Origin: Methanomassiliicoccales archaeon
GTDB taxonomy: Archaea; Thermoplasmatota; Thermoplasmata; Methanomassiliicoccales; JACIVX01
Length of the DNA: 12,308 nt
Direction of reading: 5' to 3'
NCBI GenBank assembly: GCA_028682925.1
Contig: JAJRAG010000009.1
Location: forward strand, 1 to 12,308
Shown: piece by piece, positions 1-5,632 of the stretch
How the letters are laid out: each line of letters begins with the position of its first letter
Numbering within the stretch: position 1 is the first letter of the stretch
Translations under genes and position numbers: made by a program
The notes under the pieces: generated by a model
What the model was told of the DNA's origin: nothing
The model's database searches: none
The model's input: only the letters and a program-made list of their open reading frames with translations

Positions 1-723
1 CCCGTAGATCTTCTCCTTCTTCCTGAGCATCCTCAACGCGTCGGTGAGCTGGATCTCCCCGTTTGTGCCAGGAGGGGTCCGGTCGATGCAATCGAATATC
101 CCTGGTGTCAGTATATAGGTCCCGGTTATTCCCATGTTCGAGGGTGCCTTCTCTGGCTTTGGCTTCTCCACTAGATCTTCGATTAGGTATAGGCGTTCTC
201 TGACGAGTCTGCCGTCGATAATCCCGTAATCGGAGATCTTGTTCTTCGCGACTGGCTCTACCGCCATAACGGTCGCTCCGACCTCCTCGTGCACGTTCAT
301 CAATTGCTTCACGACCGGGACCTTAGATATGTTGATCGTGTCGCCAAGCATCACTGCGAAAGGCTCCTTTCCGATGTGATTCCTCGCACAACGTATCGCA
401 TCCCCCAGACCTTTTGGCACCTTCTGCCTTATGTAGTGGATATCGACCATGTCCCCTATCCGTCTGATCTCATCGAGCTCTTTTGACTTCTTGTGCCTCT
501 CGAGGACCGACTCTAGCTCAGGTGACTTGTCGAAATGGTCTTCGATTGCTCGTTTGCCAGCTCCAGTGACGATCATTATGTCTGTGATCCCAGCTGCTAT
601 TGCTTCTTCGACGACGTACTGAATCGTAGGCTTGTCAACGATCGGGAGCATCTCCTTCGGCTGGACCTTCGTCATTGGGAGGAATCTTATTCCGAGACCT
701 GCAGCAGGAATTACCGCTTTCAT
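1..723 (-). CDS. galU: UTP-glucose-1-phosphate uridylyltransferase, partial (C-terminus off left edge)
   Basis: Makes UDP-glucose from UTP and glucose-1-phosphate in the cytoplasm, supplying sugar donors for surface glycans and the substrate of the neighbouring dehydrogenase. Translation from ATG at 723 gives 241 codons, open to the window edge. The N-terminus MKAVIPAAGLGIRFLP is the nucleotidyltransferase signature, followed by K-EMLPIVDKPTIQYVVEEA, VTGAGKRAIEDHFD, KGLGDAI, FAVMLGDT (metal-binding Asp region), DYGII, LVEKPKPEKAPSNMGITGTYIL and GEIQLTDAL, all in the order seen in GalU. Family members are about 290 residues, so roughly 45-50 residues are missing. GGTG lies a few bases upstream of the ATG and the gene starts 4 bases after the ugd stop, so the two are probably translated from one message. 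A glucose-1-phosphate thymidylyltransferase is the main alternative, but the KP-PSNMGITGTY and EIQLTDAL blocks favour GalU. Confidence 0.93.
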   Translation of the reverse strand, partial: MKAVIPAAGLGIRFLPMTKVQPKEMLPIVDKPTIQYVVEEAIAAGITDIMIVTGAGKRAIEDHFDKSPELESVLERHKKSKELDEIRRIGDMVDIHYIRQKVPKGLGDAIRCARNHIGKEPFAVMLGDTINISKVPVVKQLMNVHEEVGATVMAVEPVAKNKISDYGIIDGRLVRERLYLIEDLVEKPKPEKAPSNMGITGTYILTPGIFDCIDRTPPGTNGEIQLTDALRMLRKKEKIYG

Positions 724-727
724 ACCT

Positions 728-1990
728 TCACCAGCATATCCCTTCGTAGTTGTTCGTCTTTACGACGCCCCTGCCGTCGATGACCAGCCTCTCTTCATAG
801 ATGCTGGGATCAGCATATTCTGGCCATTCAGTCACGATCACTATGGCATCGCATCCTTCGACGCATTCTTTGGCAGACCGAAGGTACTCGACATTGGGGA
901 ACTCCTTCTTGAAATTGTCAATTGCCTTGGGATCGTGAGCTCTGACGATAGCTCCTTTTCTCAGAAGCTCACCTACTATGATCCTCGAGCGAGCCTCTCT
1001 GATATCGTCGGTGTCAGGTTTGAAGGAGAGACCCAGGACGCCGATCCTTTTGCCTTCGATCCTGATGCGGTTCTCGAGAAGTTCGATGATCTTCAGCGGC
1101 TGGACCTCGTTCACTTTCAGCACAGACCTGAGCAGAACGGGATCTACTCCCCGTCTCTCAGCCTCTGCGGTCAGTCCGGATACGTCCTTCGGAAAGCAGC
1201 TTCCTCCGAATCCGCAACCAGCTCTCAGGAATTGAGAACCGATCCTCTTGTCGTATCCCATTCCCTCCGCGACCTTCCTGACGTCGATACCCATGCTCTT
1301 GCAGATGTTCCCGATCTCGTTTATGAATGAAATCTTGGTCGCAAGAAATGCGTTCGAGGCGACCTTGATCATCTCCGCTGTAGAGAGTGAGACCTCGAGA
1401 ATCGGGCACTTGAAATCCCTGTACAGAGAGTGGACGCAATTTCCGGATTTCTCATCAAGTGCGCCTATCACGACTCTGTCGGGGTTCATGAAATCCCTCA
1501 ATGCGGATCCTTCTTTGAGGAACTCAGGATTCATCGCAACGCCGAGGTCTCTCCCTGCCCTCTTGCCCGAGCTCTTCTCCAGAATTGGCACGATTATTCT
1601 TTCGGTCGTCGTCGGGACCACCGTGCTTTTTACGACGACGACGTGATAGCTTTCCTTCTCTCTCAGTACGTTGCCGACATCGACTGCAGCCGACTCTAGA
1701 AATCTGAGGTCCATATCTCCATTCTTCATGGACGGAGTGCCGACGCAGAGGAAAGTGATCTCCGTCCGAAGGATCTCTCGCGAATCCTCCTCGACCCTGA
1801 ATCTCCCTTTCCCGATTTGCTCCGAAAGCAGATCCTCAATCCCCGGCTCGAAAATTGGGCTCCGACCTTCTCTTAGAGAATCGACCTTCTTTGGATCATT
1901 GTCTATGCACAGGACCTCGTGACCCAGCTCCGAGAAGCACAGGCCGGTCACGAGACCCACGTATCCAGCTCCAATTATCGAGATTCTCAA
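728..1990 (-). CDS. ugd: UDP-glucose 6-dehydrogenase
   Basis: Oxidises UDP-glucose twice with NAD+ to UDP-glucuronate, a precursor for archaeal N-glycans and surface polysaccharides. Numbering from the TTG start, the Rossmann motif is GAGYVG at 7-12, then CVGTPS at 82-87, NPEFLKEGSALRDFMNPDR around 154-172, the substrate-contact Lys209 and Asn213 (IKVASNAF), and catalytic Cys265 in GCGFGGSCFPKD. GLSFKPDTDDIREARS around 320-335 marks the UDP-binding C-terminal domain. At 420 residues it matches the usual full length. Start choice: GTG at 1999 is possible, but its first bases form the Shine-Dalgarno-like GGTGAG (2000-1995) that sits 4 bases before TTG at 1990. TTG would give MRISIIGAGYVG, the normal N-terminus of this family. 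The start lies in a 12-bp inverted repeat, described separately. The gene is followed by galU after 4 bases. UDP-N-acetylmannosamine dehydrogenase is a less likely alternative. Confidence 0.93.
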   Translation of the reverse strand: MRISIIGAGYVGLVTGLCFSELGHEVLCIDNDPKKVDSLREGRSPIFEPGIEDLLSEQIGKGRFRVEEDSREILRTEITFLCVGTPSMKNGDMDLRFLESAAVDVGNVLREKESYHVVVVKSTVVPTTTERIIVPILEKSSGKRAGRDLGVAMNPEFLKEGSALRDFMNPDRVVIGALDEKSGNCVHSLYRDFKCPILEVSLSTAEMIKVASNAFLATKISFINEIGNICKSMGIDVRKVAEGMGYDKRIGSQFLRAGCGFGGSCFPKDVSGLTAEAERRGVDPVLLRSVLKVNEVQPLKIIELLENRIRIEGKRIGVLGLSFKPDTDDIREARSRIIVGELLRKGAIVRAHDPKAIDNFKKEFPNVEYLRSAKECVEGCDAIVIVTEWPEYADPSIYEERLVIDGRGVVKTNNYEGICW

Positions 1991-2024
1991 TCGTCTCACC
2001 GGGTATCGTCGTCGATTGAGAATC
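1982..2024 (-). promoter_or_regulatory. Perfect 12-bp inverted repeat over the ugd start codon
   Basis: GATTCTCAATCG at 1982-1993 is exactly repeated in inverted form as CGATTGAGAATC at 2013-2024, with a 19-base spacer. In the ugd message the 3' arm contains the probable TTG start (1990-1988). The loop carries the Shine-Dalgarno-like GGTGAG and the alternative GTG start. As RNA it could hide the start codon; as DNA it could be an operator for a dimeric regulator. Which applies is inference. The repeat itself is read directly from the sequence. Confidence 0.55.
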
Positions 2025-2063
2025 GACTAGGTGATTCAAATCATTATCTGCCTCGTTCTCATC

Positions 2064-2081
2064 AGTCGGATTCCTCCGACT
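2064..2081 (-). terminator. 7-bp hairpin just after the flavoprotein stop
   Basis: AGTCGGA (2064-2070) and TCCGACT (2075-2081) are perfect inverted arms around a 4-base loop, 15 bases downstream of the flavoprotein stop codon. There is no U-run after it on the minus strand, so it is not a classic terminator. It may instead be a 3'-end or processing structure between the flavoprotein and ugd. Confidence 0.3.
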
Positions 2082-2095
2082 TTGCTCAGAATAGG

Positions 2096-3670
2096 TCAGG
2101 TGAGCGTCTTCTTTGAAACGAAAGAATAGATCAGATCGCTTCCGGACATCGAGACTTCAACATGACCGAGCCATCGTTCATCTTCAACTGGGAAGTCTCT
2201 GCGGAAATGAGAGCCTCTGCTCTCCTGTCTGAGTAAGGCCGAGTTCAACGCCCCTTCGACCACGACAAGAATGTTCTCGATATCCTTCTTACCATCTTCC
2301 ATGCTGACTTCGCTCGTCGATCGCGCTTCTTGACGCAGTCTATTGACCCATTCCAAACCATTCACTAGACCTTCCCTCGATCTGACTATCCCTAGCGACT
2401 TGGTGCACACCTCTCCTATCGCTTTTCGCATTTTCGAGAGATGTGTGGTGTCCGTCTCCTTCATCGTCAGCTCGTCATCCAACAGTCTGGTCGATGGAGT
2501 CCCCTGTCGGCCCATCGCTCTCTCCGCCGCTATACGTCCAGCTATCCTTCCGAACACCACAGCTTCGGTAAGGGCGTTCCCTCCTCTCCTGTTCGCTCCG
2601 TGCAGACCGCCGACCACCTCTCCAGCTGCATACAGGCCGATCACCTCAGTCTGGCAGCACTCATCGATGACCAGTCCGCCCATCGAATGGTGTGCGGTCG
2701 GGCGAATCCGTACCTTTCCATCTGAAGGTGAGAATCCATACGTCTTAAGCTGGTACATCGAATTCAGCGTCTCCATGTCAATCTTGTCCCAGCCGGTCGC
2801 ATTCGACAGGTCGAGGTAACACTTCCTGCCTCTGTCTTCTTCGAACGCTATCGCCTGGCACACTTTGTCCCTCTGGAGCAGAACCGCCCTGGTCAGATCA
2901 GTCTCCTCGGGGACTCTCTTCCTGAGGACATCATCACCTTTTTCGTTCACGATTCTTGCGCCATTGGCATAAGGGGGAAATAGAACGAATGGAGGAAACC
3001 CCTCCTGTTTCATGCCGATTGGAAAGAATTGAACGAACTCAAGATCCCTCGCAAGCGCTCCCGCTCTCAATCCCATCGCGATTCCGTCTCCGACCAATCC
3101 AGACGGATTGTCATGATCGCCAAACACTGCGCAGAATCCTCCTGTCGCGAGTATCGTTGAGTGAGAAGCGATTGGGAATGTGTTTCCGTTTTTGTCAAAA
3201 TTGAGAGTTCCGATACATCTGTTGCGTTCCAGGATAAGTGATTCTGTCACGCAGCGCTCGAAAAGCACAACTCCCAGGTCTGCGAGGACCTTCTTCATGA
3301 GCTGTGCAAGCTCGACGCCGGGGAACATCAGTCTCTGCCTTCTCAGTGTTATGCCCGAGGGTTTCGTTTCGTAAGTAATCCCGACCTCGCTCAGAAATTC
3401 CGGAACGGTCCTACCGTTCGTGACCAAGATGCGAACGAGTCGTTCGTCATTCATGTTGCGACCGATGTCGATCGTCGCCTTGAATAATTCCTCTTCCCTC
3501 AGTCCCTCGGTCGGATGAGTGAAGATACCCGCAGACATGCTGGTGGCGGAAGCCTTTCCGACTCCGCCTTTGCCCATAAGGCAGACGCTCGCGCCGGCCC
3601 TCGCTGCTTCATACGCGCCCGACATGCCAGCGAGTCCGCTTCCGACAATACATACATCGAAGCGCTCCAT
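2096..3670 (-). CDS. FAD-dependent fumarate reductase / succinate dehydrogenase-type flavoprotein
   Basis: A 524-residue flavoprotein of the FrdA/SdhA/NadB superfamily, expected to transfer hydride between FAD and an unsaturated or saturated carboxylate. Visible parts: dinucleotide-binding GSGLAG at 10-15, ATGGF around 175-179, catalytic Arg267 in QRDKVCQAI, His327 in RPTAHHSMGG, AAGEVVGGLHGANRRGGNAL at 348-367 with Arg361, and the C-terminal ESRGSHFRRDFP block at 483-494. Two positions are unusual. The His that binds FAD covalently in FrdA (SHT) is replaced in SAT at 41-43, so FAD is probably non-covalent. The substrate-binding His of FVQ-HPT is Phe216 in FVQFFPIG. The frame extends to an ATG at 3766, but I use ATG 3670: it has GGAGAG 7 bases upstream, starts directly at the Rossmann fold, and a TATA-like box lies inside the extended region. 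No iron-sulfur or membrane subunit is adjacent, so partner and substrate are unknown. L-aspartate oxidase is a possible but less likely reading. Confidence 0.82.
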   Translation of the reverse strand: MERFDVCIVGSGLAGMSGAYEAARAGASVCLMGKGGVGKASATSMSAGIFTHPTEGLREEELFKATIDIGRNMNDERLVRILVTNGRTVPEFLSEVGITYETKPSGITLRRQRLMFPGVELAQLMKKVLADLGVVLFERCVTESLILERNRCIGTLNFDKNGNTFPIASHSTILATGGFCAVFGDHDNPSGLVGDGIAMGLRAGALARDLEFVQFFPIGMKQEGFPPFVLFPPYANGARIVNEKGDDVLRKRVPEETDLTRAVLLQRDKVCQAIAFEEDRGRKCYLDLSNATGWDKIDMETLNSMYQLKTYGFSPSDGKVRIRPTAHHSMGGLVIDECCQTEVIGLYAAGEVVGGLHGANRRGGNALTEAVVFGRIAGRIAAERAMGRQGTPSTRLLDDELTMKETDTTHLSKMRKAIGEVCTKSLGIVRSREGLVNGLEWVNRLRQEARSTSEVSMEDGKKDIENILVVVEGALNSALLRQESRGSHFRRDFPVEDERWLGHVEVSMSGSDLIYSFVSKKTLT

Positions 3671-3692
3671 AGGTCTCTCCTCTTCCCTCAAT

Positions 3693-3890
3693 AGTCTGTT
3701 TGGTGCGATATCTATCTTTCCCGTCGAAGCGTCACTGCCCTCGTTCTCGATGGTCGCAATTCTCACGGAATGTTCAGGCTGTTCCCGGCATATCTCAGAA
3801 AACCCTTGTCAGGTGCGTCAAACAGACTGTCTTCTTGATCTAGTGTCTTCTTCCGTATTGGGTGCAATGTTCGCTTTGGGCTTGATCTAG
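3693..3890. repeat. Paired 10-mers in the divergent intergenic region
   Basis: Between the divergent flavoprotein and aldehyde dehydrogenase genes, CTTGATCTAG occurs twice in direct orientation (3834-3843 and 3881-3890, 47 bases apart). The second copy abuts the likely BRE/TATA of the plus-strand gene. AGTCTGTTTG (3693-3702) recurs inverted as CAAACAGACT (3819-3828); its left copy lies between the minus-strand TATA-like box and that gene's start. They may be binding sites for a regulator of either gene; chance cannot be excluded for one pair. Confidence 0.3.
3708..3720 (-). promoter_or_regulatory. Putative BRE/TATA promoter of the flavoprotein
   Basis: On the minus strand GAAAGATAGATAT reads as a purine-rich BRE followed by a TATA-like box centred about 42 bases before ATG 3670. 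It predicts a short leader just covering the GGAGAG ribosome site. Its position downstream of the alternative ATG at 3766 supports the shorter protein. Confidence 0.4.
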
Positions 3891-3892
3891 AA

Positions 3893-3903
3893 GGAATTAT
3901 ATT
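3893..3903 (+). promoter_or_regulatory. Putative BRE/TATA promoter of the aldehyde dehydrogenase
   Basis: GGAATTATATT, with TTATATT at 3897-3903 and a purine-rich flank upstream, ends 35 bases before ATG 3938. This spacing predicts a leader of about 10 bases. No strong Shine-Dalgarno sequence precedes the ATG, consistent with leaderless or near-leaderless expression. Confidence 0.5.
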
Positions 3904-3937
3904 GGTTGAGCTTCGTCAATCGCTACGGGGTTAGAGA

Positions 3938-5506
3938 ATGTCCTTTCATAATGAGATCACTTTTGAGAAAGCGACGAGGGTCGGAAAAGTCGAAGAGGTT
4001 CATTCGCGTTTTGAGAACGCCTACGCGGATGTACTGGAGACAGCTGGAGGGTCTTATCCCAACGTCATCGATGGAAAGGAACGAGTAGCGGCACAAGAGT
4101 TCGAGGACCGGTGCCCAAGCGACTCCTCTGTCCTGGTCGGGAGATTCCAGAAAGGAACAAGGGAGGACGTGAATGATGCTGTGCTGGCAGCGGAGAAGGC
4201 ATTCCTCGAATGGTCCAGAATTGACTATCGGGAACGATCGAAGTTCTTCGAAAGGGCGGCAGTCGTGATGCGGAAGGAGAAGTTCCTTCTCGCGGCCGCG
4301 ATCACCCTGGACAACGGAAAGAACAGATACGAGGCCATGGCGGACGTGGACGAGGCCATCGATTTCATAGAATTCTACAGATGGGAGATGGAGAAGAACG
4401 ACGGTTTCACAAGGGAGATGCGTTCCCCTTATCAAGGAGAGAAGGCTGAGAGCGTGCTGAGACCTTACGGGGTCTGGGCGGTCATATGTCCTTTCAATTT
4501 CCCTGCAGCGATCACAACAGGTATGGCCACGGGTGCGCTGATTGCTGGAAACACCGTCGTTCTGAAGCCGTCAAGTCCAGTGCCTCTTCCGGTCTATCTT
4601 GTCTATGACATATTCAAGCGGGCGGGTCTTCCCGACGGGGTCTTGAACTTCGTCGCTGGCCCTGGAACGGAGGTCGGGGAGGCTCTGATCAATCACAAGA
4701 AGATCGGAGGCGTTGTTTTTACTGGTTCAAAGGAGATAGGATATGGAATCATCAGGCAGACTGGTCGAGATCACCCTATACCAGTAATTGCGGAGATGGG
4801 AGGGAAGAACCCGATCATTGTCACATCGAAGGCCAACGTGGAGGACGCGGTCTCAGGTGTCGTGAGTTCTGCATTCGGCTTCGGCGGGCAGAAGTGCAGT
4901 GCATGTTCAAGGGTATATGTCCAGAGTCCCATATACGATGATTTCAAGGGCAAGATCCTGGAAAGGACCAAGGAATTGAGCATAGGCGATCCTTCCGAAA
5001 GGGAGGTTTTCATGGGTCCGGTCGTTACTGGTAAAGCCGCTGACGACTTCGAACGCTATGTCGGAATGGCAAAGAAGGATGGAAGGATATTGGTTGGTGG
5101 CTCGCGACTTGTTGAAGGCGTTCTGGGAATGGGGCACTACGTTTCTCCGACCATTGTGGAAGACCTCCCTCGTGATCACTACTTGATCAAGAACGAGCTC
5201 TTCGTGCCGATTCTATGTCTTCAGAAGACCGAGGACATCAAAGAAGCCCTCAAAGAAGCGAACGATGTGGAGTTCGGTCTCACCGCCGGCATATTCAGTC
5301 GGGACGAGGATGAAGTTGAGTACTTCTTCAACAACATCGAGGCGGGTGTCACCTACGCGAACAGGATGCGTGGAGGGTCTACTGGTGCGATGGTCGGGGG
5401 ACAGGCGTTCGGCGGTTGGAAAGCGAGCGGATCGAGCGGCAAGGGGGCTGGTGGAGTGTACTATCTCTTACAGTTCATGAGAGAACAGAGTCGAACACGC
5501 CTCTGA
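3938..5506 (+). CDS. Aldehyde dehydrogenase, probably 1-pyrroline-5-carboxylate (glutamate semialdehyde) dehydrogenase
   Basis: NAD(P)-dependent oxidation of an aldehyde to an acid, most likely L-glutamate gamma-semialdehyde to glutamate, the second step of proline (and arginine/ornithine) breakdown. The 522-residue protein has the full ALDH set: Asn187 in CPFNFP, cofactor-binding FTGSKEIG at 261-268, general-base Glu286 in EMGGK, catalytic Cys320 in FGFGGQKCSACSR, and Glu420 in KNELFVPI. GQKCSACSR and the N-terminal extension with YPNVIDGKE are characteristic of RocA/PruA-type P5C dehydrogenases. ELFVPI instead of the common E(E/I)FGPV is a small departure, so another semialdehyde substrate is possible. 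No proline dehydrogenase is adjacent. ATG 3938 is chosen because a TATA box sits about 35 bases upstream; the open frame begins there. Divergent from the flavoprotein. Confidence 0.85.
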   Translation: MSFHNEITFEKATRVGKVEEVHSRFENAYADVLETAGGSYPNVIDGKERVAAQEFEDRCPSDSSVLVGRFQKGTREDVNDAVLAAEKAFLEWSRIDYRERSKFFERAAVVMRKEKFLLAAAITLDNGKNRYEAMADVDEAIDFIEFYRWEMEKNDGFTREMRSPYQGEKAESVLRPYGVWAVICPFNFPAAITTGMATGALIAGNTVVLKPSSPVPLPVYLVYDIFKRAGLPDGVLNFVAGPGTEVGEALINHKKIGGVVFTGSKEIGYGIIRQTGRDHPIPVIAEMGGKNPIIVTSKANVEDAVSGVVSSAFGFGGQKCSACSRVYVQSPIYDDFKGKILERTKELSIGDPSEREVFMGPVVTGKAADDFERYVGMAKKDGRILVGGSRLVEGVLGMGHYVSPTIVEDLPRDHYLIKNELFVPILCLQKTEDIKEALKEANDVEFGLTAGIFSRDEDEVEYFFNNIEAGVTYANRMRGGSTGAMVGGQAFGGWKASGSSGKGAGGVYYLLQFMREQSRTRL

Positions 5507-5598
5507 CATCTGGGAATCTAAGGTGGTCAATCGAGAGGCAGATCATAGACTGGAGTCACGATGTCATCTAGTTCTGAAGATGCTCGACGTGAAATCCT

Positions 5599-5621
5599 CT
5601 TATACAATCCGTACCATACGG
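5599..5621 (+). promoter_or_regulatory. Putative TATA box and palindrome before the surface protein
   Basis: CTTATACAAT at 5599-5608 with purine-rich GAAATCC upstream is a good archaeal TATA candidate. It lies about 30 bases before ATG 5633, arguing for that start rather than ATG 5561 upstream of the box. Directly after it, CCGTA-CCA-TACGG (5609-5621) is a 5+5 palindrome between the box and the predicted transcription start, a place where a repressor could act. Confidence 0.45.
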
Positions 5622-5632
5622 TAGAATGCGGG

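Noticed and set aside
632..1330. Long plus-strand frame opposite ugd and galU
   Set aside because: Antisense shadow of two strongly supported enzymes; no domain or signal visible.
3671..3766. 32-codon N-terminal extension of the flavoprotein from ATG 3766
   Set aside because: The extension is polar, precedes the Rossmann fold that should open the protein, contains a TATA-like box, and ATG 3670 has a good ribosome site.
3923..4435. 170-codon minus-strand frame opposite the aldehyde dehydrogenase
   Set aside because: Antisense of a complete ALDH, without recognisable motifs or start signals.
5561..5632. 24-codon upstream extension of the surface protein
   Set aside because: It places charged residues before the signal peptide and begins upstream of the likely TATA box at 5599-5608.
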